Below are positions 36,190-48,411 of a stretch of 64,000 nucleotides of DNA, one piece after another. The notes beneath the pieces are model-generated. The model had not been told where the DNA came from, made no database searches, and worked only from the letters and a program-made list of their open reading frames with translations. Source of the stretch: Trema orientale (taxonomy: Eukaryota > Streptophyta > Magnoliopsida > Rosales > Cannabaceae); assembly GCA_002914845.1 (NCBI GenBank), contig JXTC01000295.1, positions 190,256 through 254,255 on the forward strand. The letters are read 5' to 3'. The stretch's first letter is position 1, and each line of letters opens with the position of its first letter. Both the position numbers and the translations under genes were made by a program.

Positions 36190-36530
36190 GTTATAGTCAA
36201 GTGGATCTGGACCTCGACAACATGAGGTCAAGACTCACTCGACCTATAGTCATTATCTTCTTGACCTCATGTCAAGAGTCCATTGGCATCTGCCATCTAG
36301 TCAAGAGGCTCTGACCAAAAGTCAAGAGTATCTTGACCTGTAGTCAAGAACATCTTAACATCTGCCAAGAAGCTCATTGACATCGGGCCATGAAGGTCTT
36401 GATTAGACTCAATACTATCTTGACCAAAGTCAGTAATATCTTGACCCAGGTCATGAATATCATGGCTAAGACCATGAACAACCTGACCTTAGGTCTGCAT
36501 GTTCTTGACTCCATCAAAACATGCAACCTA
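36190..36530 (-). repeat. GTCAAG-type repeats in protease-gene intron 1
   Basis: About sixteen units (AAGTCAAGAGTATCTTGACC and relatives) sit between exon 1 (donor 36795) and exon 2 (acceptor at 36108). They start directly after the small poly-A tract in that intron. Confidence 0.82.
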
Positions 36531-37318
36531 ACCAATATCTCTGAAACTTCACTCCATATCCATCATTAACAAACCCCAAAATAGGTCATAATCTTTGGCT
36601 CAATTACTAATAATATCAACCTACACGGAAAATAGCAGCCCACACAATAAAATCAGAGAAAGGTTTTAAATTTCACAAAAAAAAATTAAAAACTATACCC
36701 AAAAATATAGCTCCTGATGTTACTAAGATTGGTTTTTACCAAAGAAATAGTACCAAAAAATAATGCGTTTTCAAAAAAGAAATAAAAAACAAACCTTTGG
36801 TTCCTCCACCAAAGCTTCAAGTGTCGCTTTGCCTTCAAATCAGCCGTCTTTTTTACTGGGTTTTTCCGCTCCACCACGTTCTTCGCCGGAGACTTAGACG
36901 GAGCTCTCTTCCTCGATGCCAATGTTGTGGCTTGAGCCTTTGGACTCGATTTTTTACCTTCCATCGAACATGTTTTAGCCATTTTAATGGATGACTGAGT
37001 TGGATTTTTCACAGTGAAATAGAGGACTGGGGTGAGTTTTTCTTCGAATTTCAAACTGAAATCAAGCTTTAGGTTTGGGTGTTCTTCGGATTTCACAGAG
37101 AAATAGAGGAAAAATGGAGGTTGGTGTTCTGATTTCAGAAGGAAATGAGGTTTCAATTTTCGAAAATTGAGGATTTCTGGGGAAGTGTGTGGGTTAGTGG
37201 TGTGGGGTATGTCAAATCGTGCGTCAGCTGCGACTGGGATTGACAGGGGCATTAGGATCTTTTACCGACTGTGGGACCCACTTTTTACTCTTAAAAAAAT
37301 TTATCCAATTTTGTAGTC

Positions 37319-37367
37319 CTAAAAAAGAAAAACGGAACCCAAGAAATCCTATCCATGTCCTTTTCTC
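37319..37367 (-). repeat. right terminal inverted repeat of the MULE
   Basis: Read on the minus strand it begins GAGAAAAGGACATGG and continues through GATAGGATTTCTTGGGTTCC to TCTTTTTTAG, matching 16689-16737. CTTTCGTTA follows on the + strand as the target duplication. Confidence 0.88.
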
Positions 37368-38406
37368 CTTTCGTTAAGATTGAAGACCCGACAAAAAAAT
37401 TTCAATAGTCTGCAAAGGTGACAAATTAGCCACTGGCATTTTAGCCTCTAGTTTGGTCTGAGACTCTCAGTGTTGGGCTACCCAGGCCCAGAATAAGATT
37501 AACAGTCTTGTTTTTGGTCACGCCATCTGGCCCAAATGACAAAATAGTTGTGTAATTTATGTCAAAACTGAGCTAGCCCAAAAAGGTGAAACCCATGTTA
37601 GCCATCTTCATCTTTAAAATCTACAGTGCAAACTGTGTTGAGAGTTGTAGTGAGAAGAAATTTTTTTTTTTTTTATAGCATGGACAATTTAATTAGATCA
37701 TTTTGTTGCGCATGTAATCTGACACTTGATAATTAACGATGGTTGTTTGTATAACTAGAGGCTATAAAGCTGTGTTTCTGTGATTATATAAATAATTATA
37801 CATAACTAAATATGAAATTAAATGATTAAATGAGTCTCATATTGTCATATTGTAATGTGACAGTCCTGATACGCTGTCACATTTATATACTTACTCTATC
37901 CATAAAGACTAATATTTAACATCCATATATACGAACAAATAGTAAACTGACAAATTCTTAGTTTCTTCTATATTGTATAATGTTTGTTTAGTGCTTGAGA
38001 GTAACAACTGAAACAACATTCTCCCAACTTGTCCAAGTACTTCACACGTAATAAGCCCATATTTACTCCTGATATATATTCAACCCTCCGTCCCTCCCTC
38101 CACTGTGAACTATCTATTATACCTTCAAGTCCTTGTATCTCCAATGCCAATTGAGGGGATAGTCCACTTAATTAGACTAAACCCTCAATAAGCTGACGCT
38201 GCATTTAGCTTTGTTATATACAACATGCCGTTTCTGTCCTTAAATTTCTCTTCTCTTCCCAAAACGGTACTAGCCTTAGCTTTATATTAAAACTTCATGC
38301 TGCGTAGCCCACTTTAAAAGTTACATTTAGGCGACCGTACAAATCCATTATTCAAAAAGACTAGTGAAAGAAAGTTCCTATGAGTTTCCATGAATTCCAT
38401 TCACAC

Positions 38407-38494
<88 letters not shown>

Positions 38495-39808
38495 CCCAAG
38501 TTTTCACCATAAATAACAGCTGTAGAGTGTAGCTAGAGCTTAAAAAACTCCAAGTGAGTTCACTTTCTAGCTGATTTTGACTTTTCTACCCAAAACCACT
38601 AATATATTGATGGAAATATAGGACGGTTATATGAATCATATACATTTATAAAAAGAAAATTCCACATTTGACAGCTTCTTTAAGTTTCTTTGCTTTAAAT
38701 TACGTACTTAGAATTTCAATATCAAATCCCATCAATAATTAAGAGGTTCTTATAAGCAAAAGTCAATAGTTAGGTATGATCTTACGACTACTTGCTAATA
38801 TAGATTAGGTAGGTCCAAACACATACCCCAGTAATTAATTTTCATTGGTTTTTATTAAAGAAAAAGAATTGGTTTTGACTACACTAATATTTTGAGTCTC
38901 GTCATCATTCTAATCTTGTTACTGGAGAAAAATTGGACGCAAGCACAATTAGGTCTAATTTCACTTGCAAAATATTTTTGTTGTTTCATTTAGCTCAAAG
39001 AGTGACAATGAGAACAAGTCGGTTTCCCACCATTTCAATAAACTTAGAAAACAAATAAATAAATAAATAGAACCTTAACAATGATCCTCGAGATGTGGAA
39101 CATATATAGATTCCGCAAAAAATAAAATAAAATAAAATAAAAAGTGTCCCTCTTGCAGTCTGTAAAGCTGTTTTTGAAGTACTTTAGACAATGTTTTTTT
39201 TTTTTTTTTTGTTAAACAAGTACTTTAGATAAGGTTTTCATATATTATTGTGTATAAATTAATTTCTGGGAAAGTTTCACTCACGAGAGAAAAAGATAAT
39301 TGACAAGAAAAAGAAAAAAAAGAAGTTATTAAAGACGGCAGAGAGAGAGAGAGAGGAACAAAGAAACATGGTGACATAATTATCAACTGTTTGACTTAGA
39401 TATTGAAAACTCTCAGTAAGTGTATTTTTTATTTTTTATTTTTTTTATTTTTTCTTTGTGTGTGCGTGGTTTGAACTGCTAAATAACACAGCTATAGGTT
39501 ATTACAACAGCTACGCTTTAATTATAGCCCGTATTTTTAATGGTCTTAGGCACCTTGATCAATGTTATAGAAGGATTCTTCTTTATAATAAAAACAAATT
39601 ACAAAGTAGGTCATGCCTTAATTATCGTTGGATGAGAATCTGTGAGGAATAACGAGAATCTGTGGAGAATCTATTTATATACAGATTCCCATCCAACGGT
39701 GAATAGACAGAGCCCTACTGTAGACGCGCCCTACAAAATAAGTAGAATAAAAATTTTACCTCATAAATATCAACATACTAATATATTGATTGCAAATATA
39801 TCTTTGAG
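37368..39808. other. intergenic, no gene seen
   Basis: AT-rich spacer with a run of about 80 A residues at 38408-38488 (one C), an (AAAAT)n run near 39120-39141 and a GA-rich tract near 39345. No recognisable coding sequence. Confidence 0.5.
39626..39698. repeat. 18-bp inverted repeat (hairpin)
   Basis: CGTTGGATGAGAATCTGT at 39626-39643 pairs with ACAGATTCCCATCCAACG at 39681-39698, with one mismatch and a spacer of about 37 bp that contains two further GAGAATCTGTG-like copies. Confidence 0.75.
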
Positions 39809-39991
39809 GAGTAATACTATAAGACACTAGTAGTGTCCAGCACCACAATACATATCTGTCTATTACTAGATGATTTAATTAATGAACTGGGTCCTATATG
39901 GGCCCCACCTAAATTATAATTATGATTAATCAGTGATAGACTGACACATCATTGTGATGCTGGACACTACTGGTGCCTCATAACATTATTC
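39809..39991. mobile_element. 183-bp MITE of Mutator type
   Basis: Its two ends are inverted repeats of about 40 bp (GAGTAATACTATAAGACAC... against GAATAATGTTATGAGGCAC...), sharing an inner CAGTAGTGTCCAGCA-like core. It is flanked by ATCTTTGAG (39800-39808) and ATATTTGAG (39992-40000), a 9-bp duplication with one mismatch. There is no coding capacity. Confidence 0.85.
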
Positions 39992-40480
39992 ATATTTGAG
40001 ATTTGATAGAGATTAAAGTACTATGTACGAGGGTTTTCATTTTCTATGTGGCACTAATTTTCATTATCTCTTGTTTTTTGTTTAAACCGAAGTGCATGCC
40101 TGCATGGAACATTAATACACACATATGTTCTGGACTAGGTTTAATCATTTAACATAAGTAAATTTATTTAACTCACAAATTAATTACAATTTTAATAATC
40201 CTTGTGAAGCATATAATAACATAAAAGATTCCAAATACGCGTTAAGAAAATTCTATAGCATATCTAGTGCTTTGCATTTGGAATATATATGAAAATCATA
40301 CAATGATGTTGCCCATTTCGATGCATGATATATATATATATATATATGATATCTCGTGGATCTAACTTCTAAGAGATGTGTTGATGAACACCATCCCGTG
40401 TCCAAGGCCATTGTTTTCGCCTTGGACTACAATATCAACATTAATTTTGTTCAACAAGAAAGGTTTTTTTTTAATTTTTT

Positions 40481-40590
40481 CTTTTCAGGGGGGACTTGGC
40501 TTTGTTTAAGTGGGAAAAAAAAAAAAACAAGAAATGTCTTTTTTTTTTTTTTTCTTTTCAGGGGGGACTTGGCTTTGTTTTAGTGGCTAA
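40481..40590 (+). repeat. 73-bp local tandem duplication
   Basis: CTTTTCAGGGGGGACTTGGC at 40481 recurs at 40554, each copy followed by TTTGTTT(T)AAGTGG-like sequence and separated by A and T runs. No gene is implied. Confidence 0.85.
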
Positions 40591-40599
40591 TCCATAATA

Positions 40600-43500
40600 T
40601 TTTTATGCTAAAGCGAACTTAAGATTCGCATAAGACAAGCCTTGCCGCCGGGCCGTTTACCGCTAAACGACGATTAATTAACCAAAATACAAGACTACCA
40701 TTAAAAAATAAAAAACCAATATATATAAATAATTCGTTTGCACTGACGTAACAAATTAACAAAGTTCTTCATATGCTTTTCGTCAAAGTCAAACATATAT
40801 TCTTATTATTTTGATCTCTCTCTATTTATTTTTAATATTTTATTATTCTCATATGTATATATTTATGCGTACGTGTCTGATATATATTATGAGCATCACG
40901 AAAGGAAGCTTGTCATAAAAATTATAAGTACTGGAAATAAATGGTTCCATGTGATGAGTCTAGTCCATTATAGTTTATTGGTATGATTGCAAGTACAAAC
41001 TGAAATATGGGGTCATTTTGTTATGTGACAGATACAAACTTTGGACCCCTTTTGTTTCTATACAAAGCCAGAATAGAGGCTGCTGATTTTGGACCCTTGG
41101 TTGCTCGAAATTATATATTCTTAGTTTGTATTGATCAGTTGGGGGTTGAGAATTGAGATTATTAGTTAGATTCAGTGATGGGGGTTCATTACCTCCAAAC
41201 ACATGTAAAAGATTATACAGTGTTCTCTTATGTCTCCACATGACCATTATAATATCCTATGTATATATATTCGATAATTTCTTTTGTATACTTAATTATA
41301 ATAAATAAAGGGTCCCACGTTATCGCATTATTATTATTTATTGCAGCTAGGCCACAACTAGCTAGTACTGAAACATGGCCACGTAGTTTTTGTTAGATTT
41401 TGCAAACAGGATTTTATTAAAAAAAAATATCTTTATTTATATAGTTTTCGTTGCTTCAGACTTACTAAAGATACAAAACTATAGGAGTTGCATGCTGAAT
41501 TAGACATAATGCATGGTTAGGAAAAAGTACATTTAGATGTTTGGCTTCTTTGACTTAATGTTAACATGGAAATTTGTATCTCAAAGATAAGGGGGACAAA
41601 TCTCACCTTCTAAAGTAAAAATAAAGAACCCATTACAAAAATTATTACGTTGTCTTTTTTTCCCTCTCTCTGAGGTAAATTTTTCAAGTTTCTTATAGCT
41701 TTTTCTATGGGAATATTTCTACCTTCTTTAGTTCGTTAAATCCAAGATTTGGTCCTAAAAAGCATTATACTTATGTTGAAGTTGAATTTATGTCACAATA
41801 TCATGAACTTAGTATGACAGTGGGGATAAAGATTTCCATCATCTTAAAATATATGTGCGTGGTCTTTGATTACTTATAACATACTCAATTATATTCAATA
41901 TCTTTTTTTTTTTTCTTTACTGCAATCGATTTAACATGGGAACTATTCTCTTACTATTATATTTAGGCCATAGATAATTTATTCCATAAATTCACAACAC
42001 TCTTAAACAGCTGTAATTAGTACAGAAACCATCTCTGATGTATATGTCAATGCCAATGACGTTATATTACAAGGAATTGCAAATTATTAACTATCTATTC
42101 TAATACATACTGCTATTTTAAGGCATAGAAAAAGCTAATAAAGTTACGGTGGTTCTATTGCCACTTTTTATTTTTTTCTCCACCCCTTTTAATTAATTAT
42201 TTATAAAAATATCCTCTAATGATATGAATATCTTTATATAGTATTAAATAATTAGAACCCTTATCTCTTAGCACATCCCCCAATTATGTACAGTAATCGT
42301 TTTGCTCAAAAAAATTTTAAAATAAATCAAGATTTTTTTTTTTTGCCTTTAAAGTTTCTTTTTTTTTTTTTTGGTGAACCAACTGTTAACGTTTTATTTA
42401 TTTGTTTTTTTTTTTTTTTGGGAGGTAGGAACTAACCGTTCTGGAACTCTTTCTTCTAAGTTTTTCTTTTCTTTTTGGTTTGAGAACCAACTGTTTTTTT
42501 TTTTTTTTTTTTAGAGGAATTACTTTTCAGGAACCTTTTTTTTTTTTTTTTAGGTTTAGGAACCAACAAGTTGTATAGTTATTAGACCAAAAAAAAAAGA
42601 TTATTAGTTTACTAAATTTATATTGTTGTTGTAATTTCTAAAAGGAGAAGAAGAACCTAAAAACGAATTTATTGTAAAGTATTAAGGGGTGGAAAAAGAA
42701 ATATTTAGAGAAATATTTAACAATGGGTATTTTTGTATATAATATAAATTTATAAGGTGTATAAAAAGAAATTTTAAAAAATTAGAGAAGTAATATTTAG
42801 AAGGGGTGTGGGGGAGAAAAAAAATAGAGAAAATTATTCTTATACATAATCAAATATGTTATATATTTTTGTTATTAAGTTAATGTGAAAAATCACATGA
42901 AGTGGGATTAGCTGTCGGTAATCCATACTTTTGCCTGGGTTACTAGTATACATAATACTATTTTGAAATTATTATAATAAACTAGTATACATAATAATCC
43001 ACACTGGTATACTACGCTAGTAAATAATATTTTAAATTTTGAACTTAGTTTTGGACTAAAAGCCAAGTCATGGACTCTTGAGTCGGTGGAATGTATAGTT
43101 ACTATTTGGTGCCATAACAATAACATAACTAAAAGTGGTTCAAAAGAGCGGTCTCAGTTCGTGCCTACCCTCTCTCATCAGTCTCACTCTCTTCCCCCAG
43201 CCCAGTTAGTATCTGTCATTCCCGCGTACTTAAAGATAAAGTGACCCCACTTCTACTCTTCCTAAAAAGAAAGTGGACCCCGCCTTAATTAAATTTTTTT
43301 TGCTCGAAATATGATTTTTTTTCGGAAAACAATAATAATAAATTGCGTCATTTCTGTAGAAGACACCTGTTTTGGTCTTTGCTGGGAGTTGTAACATCTT
43401 GACAATTGTGTCCCTCAAATGCTATTTTACTTTCTTCTCTTTTCTTTTCCATTTTATAATAAAAGGAATATTTCCTTACATTGCCTTTTGGTGACAAATA

Positions 43501-45807
43501 TCAAGTAAAAATTAGCTTTTTGAAAGTGTTTGATAAATTAATTCATTAAAATTTGCGCATGATATATTATCTGTATTAACGAAGTAGTTTTGTTTTTATA
43601 ATGCACAAATCAGTACAATATAGATCAAAAGTGCAATTTCAGAGGTTCAATATTTACTAAATGCCAGTTATTGAACAATAAGTTTCCAAATTCCATTGTT
43701 TTTTTTTTCAACTTTAGAAAAATCATATTTGATTTGGGGTCATAAGTTACTTAGAAAATGAAGTATATTTATCACTGAATACTATATTTTAAGAGCTATT
43801 TCAGTTGTAATAACGTATAAAATCTCTACTAAATGAACTCCAAATTGGAGCTTCAATGTAATTTGACCAGCTTCAATGTAATAATTTGACCGATAAAAAC
43901 GCATTTTAAATATTGTCCTTACATTGCCTTTTGATGTTATTGAAAAGATAAGAAAAGAAATGTTGATTTTCAAGACAATTAGTTTTTTTAATCGGATATG
44001 ATTTTTTTAGCCTTATGAGATATTTTTTGAAACTTTTATTTAGAACAGATTAATTAGTACAGTATAAGTATTGTGTTAGCTTAACCACCAAAGAGTTAAA
44101 GTTCTATAAAACGAATTTTCCAAGCTTTAAAGGGAATGGACCTTATTCACAATAGGCTTCTCGACTTAAGACTTAAGTGAGTCCGAATATCTCATAAGCT
44201 CTATGAAAAACAAATCAAAATTATAAATGAAGATAAATGCTAAAGAGTATTTGCAATACTCAGCACTAGCATTCTACATTTCTATTAGGGTATGTGAAAT
44301 TAAGTACCATAGTTGTCCTACAAGATTGTTCTAAATAAAAGTCTAATAGGTGGTTAGCTTGGCTATAAATGTTTTTTTTTTCAAAAAAAAAAAAAAGCAG
44401 CAAATGGGGACCATGGATGAAGGGCAAACAGGTAAAATAGCTCATGAGACTTTTGTGAGGGAAACGTTTGGACTATATGGCCTGATATCAAGGGAACAGA
44501 GGAAGACGGTGATAATGAAGGTGAGTTTTTGGGTCAAAAATCTAATAAAGCTTTCAATTACATCAATCCCAAAGGAGAATTGGCTATTGTTCCAACGGTC
44601 AAGATCATCCTATTCCATGATTTCCGGACGCTAATTAGGAATCTAAACCTCACACTCACACTTGTATGGCTTATATTTTCTCCAATTACTTATTTTTTTT
44701 CTTGAAAAAAAAAAAAGATGGTGACGCTTGATTTACTTAAGAGAGCAAAGGACAAGTCGAAACCGTTAATAAATCTAATTGGCTTCATTTTATCAAATAG
44801 ACTTAAAGGTTATAACCATTTGAACTTACCAAAAAAGAAAAATATTGTATGGTTAGGATTAAATAGCATTTTTATCAAATATTTGCACACCCTGTTGTAG
44901 AATTTTCCTCCAACTAATATTTTTTTTTAAAATTTTAGACAATAAAATACTAATTAGTGTACCAATGAGGATTCTTAATATTTAAGGGTCATTTATATGA
45001 CGAACACTTTTTCTTTCGATATTAGGGTAGGAGAATTGATTTCTAGATCTTAATATTAGAAGTACGTATGATTACCAATCAGGTTAAGTCTCGATCACTA
45101 TGACGAACGCTTTTAATTAGGAGAAATCATTGACTCTCAAATTAAAGGGTTGGTAAGAGAATTTTAGTTAGATTTGTTAAAGGTTTGTTCAATGATATTA
45201 CCTTTTGAACTAATGAAAAACTCTCTTAAATTTAAAAATTTGGATGCCTTAGACAAAGAGTATATTATATACCTAAACAAAACTTATCTTTGCCTATAAT
45301 AAGATTACAGACAGAAAAGAAAAGCCAAGAAACAAAAATACAAAATGCTTAAAGATGAAGCAAGTTAGTATGGAATTTGATATCGGATCTACTTTGTACT
45401 TTGAATCATTGAGTTTGCTTTGAGAAATAGTTTTTAGGTGCACAGAAGATACACATATAGTACCACATATCATTAATTCTTTGACAGAAGTATGCAAGCA
45501 ATCTACTGAAGTACACCAAAAAGAGCTATCTATATGCCAAAATTTTCTAAGTAGTTGAAGGAGACATTGGCATGAGCTTTCACATGATCGAAACTTCCCC
45601 TCGAATTTTGTCTAACTAAAATGCACACATAAAACAAATAAATTACTCATCTTTTTGTTTTTTAATCTTGAATTTACCTGGGCACTGATCAAGTATGTTT
45701 ATCTTATTAGAGGATTTTTCTACACTATATTGGTCATATTATGGGAATCGTGACATTTAACTTTAAAATTTTAATTTTATATACTTCGGAGAATAAATAT
45801 CAATTTG
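40600..45807. other. gene-poor AT-rich spacer
   Basis: I see nothing I can support as a gene: long T runs at 42336-42550, a repeated AGCTTCAATGTAAT near 43850-43880, and open frames under 100 codons. One at 44406-44634 begins with a Met and ends in a GGTGAG donor-like site after ETFVRETFGLYGL; I do not recognise it. Confidence 0.45.
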
Positions 45808-46660
45808 GCACCAATTGAGTAGGTATTTTTTTATACCTATACATATGTATTAATTTGACCAATAAAAATTTATCATGTGTAAATTTTTTAAAATAAAAAG
45901 TAAAAAAGAGAAATAACATTAATAATGTACGTTTTTTCATGCACTTAATTATAGTTATTGGATCACCATTAGATAATGATCCAATGACTAAAAATAATAC
46001 TTACACATAGGTAAAAAAAAAATACCTATTGGATTGACAACCATATCAATAGGCACCAATTCAGTAGGTATTTTTTATACATAGGTATTATTTTGGCTAA
46101 TTAAAATTTATCATGTACATTTTTTTATAATAAAAAGTAAAAAAGAGAATTAATATTAATGATGAACGTCTTTTCATGCATCTCATTATAGTCGTTGGAT
46201 CAGCATTAGATGTTGATCTAATGGCTAAAAAAAAAGCTACACACAAGTAAAAAAAAAAACTTATTGGATTAGCAACTATATCAATGGGCACCAATTCAGT
46301 AGGTATTTTTTTTTTTTACTATACATATGTATTATTTTGGCCAATAAAAATTTATCATGTACATTTTTTTATAATAAAAAATAAGAAAGAGAAATAAAAT
46401 TAATAATGCACGTATTTTCATGCACTTCGTTATAACCGTTAGATCAGTATTAGATGATGATCCAATGGCTTAAAAAAAAATACTTACGCAAAAAAAAAAA
46501 AAAAAAAAAACCTATTGGATTGGCATCTATATCAATGGGTATCAATCTATTAGGTATTTTATTTTTTTTACTTATACATAGATATCATTTTGACCAAAGA
46601 AAATTTATCATGAAAAAATACATATTTTCATGCACTTCATTATGTCTAATCAATGAATTG
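45808..46660 (+). repeat. tandem array of about 3.5 MITE-like units of 235-250 bp
   Basis: Units begin at 45808, 46053, 46288 and 46539 with GCACCAATTCAGTAGGTATT-like sequence and end with AAAATACCTATTGGATTGGCA-like sequence, so each unit has imperfect terminal inverted repeats. Inside each is ATTAATAATGCACGT...TTTTCATGCACTTCATTATA and a GGATCAGCATTAGATGATGATCCAATGG-like palindrome (split here at GATGATG). The last unit is truncated. Confidence 0.8.
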
Positions 46661-47880
46661 ATGCCATATTACACTTAAAATTTTAAATGAGAATAATAAA
46701 GTTATAAAACTAATAAAGTAGTTTAAAATCTTATACATATAATATCAATTCAAGGTTAGACATGAATTGAAAAGCTGATAAAGTAGTTTAAAATCTTATA
46801 CACGTACCTTTCAAAAAAAAAAAAAAATCTTATACATGTAATGTCAATTTTTTTTCTTTTTGGAGGGAATGTAATGTCAATTTTAGACATGAAATACAAT
46901 TAGACGAAAAATTGAGCTCTTGGTTAGGTAACTTGACACTTAATGCATATGCTAATTAATATGTTGTTGTCTATGTGGACATTTTTTAAAAAACTAGGAT
47001 GAAATTAGATATTTTGGTTATCTAGTGTAAATATAAAAGTTGGGGTACTAGATTTGAGTACTTGTCTTTCTGTTTTCTTTTTTTTTTATCTCTTTTTTTT
47101 TTTTTTTTGGGGTCGTGAAGTGCTTGTCTTTCTATTTTTTACTGTATAGATTGGTCAAATTAACGAATTGAAGTCTCCGAAACTTATTCGTCTACATATT
47201 TGTACGATTCTCGCTGTTTTAAGAAAAAGCAGTGCTTACTAATTTAACCAAATTTTTATGAGTCGGTGTACGTGCATAATTAAACTTACGGGGTATTACT
47301 TGTAACACCTTTTTTTTTTTTTTCCTCCAATGCTGTGTCAAATCTAATTGACTTTAATTTAAAATTAAAAATCACACCTTATCAAAAACGCTGCGCTTTT
47401 TAATTTCATAAAAGAAACTATTTAAACGGAAGGTCGAATTACATCAAAATTGCAACTCTAACGAAATTTCACTTTCAAAAACATAAAATCGAATCAAAAT
47501 TATACAAAAACTTAAACAACAAGCAAATATATGACGAAAAATCTCATTTTCAAATAACATTAATACAAGCATGTATATACATTACCACATAACTTTAGAT
47601 CAAAATAGGCATCAATTACTTTTTTTCAAACCTTTGAATCCTTTTACCTCTTTTAGGTAACCTCAAAAATACTTGAAAATATTCCATTTTCTCCCTCATG
47701 ATTTCCAAATTTTCCATGCCATGGCAAATTGGGGCAAAGTTTTCTTTTCAAGATTTCCCACTGACCAAACCCTCTAATCCCCCCAAAAAAAAGTCAAGTG
47801 ACCGGTTAAACCAGTTTCCCGGTAAAACCTCACCCAAATCACCCACTTTTTTATTTTATTTTATTTTTTTCTGTACATAC
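46661..47880. other. intergenic, methyltransferase upstream region
   Basis: AT-rich with T runs near 47090-47110. No gene. The 3' part probably contains promoter sequence of the methyltransferase gene. Confidence 0.45.
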
Positions 47881-48411
47881 TATAATACCAGAATCGCATA
47901 CGCCAATCACTCTTGCTCTCTCCCTCTTGCTCTCTCCCCAAAAATCCGTACAAAATCCACACCCAAACCCACTGAGAGTGAAGAATTTGGTAGAATAAAG
48001 TTGGGTTTGCTCAGAACCCAATTTCTCGATCCCTTTTTTTTTTTTTTCTCTTTCTTTTAAAAATTGAAATCACAAAGCGACGCCAAACCGCGTTTTGAGT
48101 AGCTGTAACGAGCAAACGACAGTGTTCGAGTCCTCCTCTTCATAATCATCATCACTTATCACCGTCGTCGTCATCATCATCATCGTCTTCTTCTTCTTAT
48201 TTTCAGTAACAGATACAGATACTGACATTTGCAGATTTATTACTTCTGCTACTCTGTTTTTGGACCCTGCATGACGTACTGGCCTTACTGGCTCTTTCTT
48301 TCAACCAAAATCATCATAAAGCGGTGTGAAGCTTTTTCTCTTTTACGTGTTGGGATCGCCACAAAATCGTTTTTGCAGGCACTGGATCTGAGATTCTCAA
48401 CCTTGTTCACG

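Larger units (their letters stand above)
21621..36982 (-). pseudogene. MULE-borne Ulp1-like (C48) cysteine protease gene, decayed and interrupted
   Basis: On the minus strand the gene starts at about 36982 (MAKTCSMEGKK, a Lys/Ser-rich N terminus; donor at 36795). It continues in an exon from 36107 with a DUF1985-like segment (LFSKTCLGHFLDVKN) and a stop near 35847, then to about 35466. An acidic Glu/Lys-rich linker lies at 34428-34181 and, beyond the nested copia, at 25640-25490, then a basic RPKRVIKPVDKFTSAEK segment near 24990. After the solo LTR come the protease exons, 22572-22027 and 21809-21621. Catalytic-type residues are visible: His in DHWILLVV (about 22298), Asp in IYDSF (about 22248) and Cys in GDCGIF (about 21788). 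In-frame stops near 22347, near 35848 and elsewhere, plus two insertions, show it is dead. The family cleaves SUMO-like conjugates; its role in MULEs is unknown. Confidence 0.85.
16689..37367. mobile_element. large MULE (Mutator-like) with transposase and Ulp1-type protease genes
   Basis: Both ends carry matching terminal inverted repeats beginning GAGARARGGACAT and containing GATAGGA, TTGGG and TCCGTTTT. They are flanked by CTTTTGTTA on the left (16680-16688) and CTTTCGTTA on the right (37368-37376), a 9-bp target duplication with one transition, as expected for Mutator elements. Inside are a transposase gene on + (17661-20752) and a C48 protease gene on - (21621-36982), converging. This is the layout of protease-carrying (Kaonashi-like) plant MULEs. 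Both genes are broken. A solo copia LTR and a decayed copia element inside account for about 10 kb of the 20.7 kb. Confidence 0.9.

Noticed and set aside
38408-38488. Long A run as the tail of a LINE or SINE
   Set aside because: No element body or target duplication could be recognised on either side; treated as simple sequence.
44406-44634. Possible first exon ending in a donor-like GGTGAG (ETFVRETFGLYGL)
   Set aside because: No recognised family and no convincing second exon nearby, so I do not call a gene.
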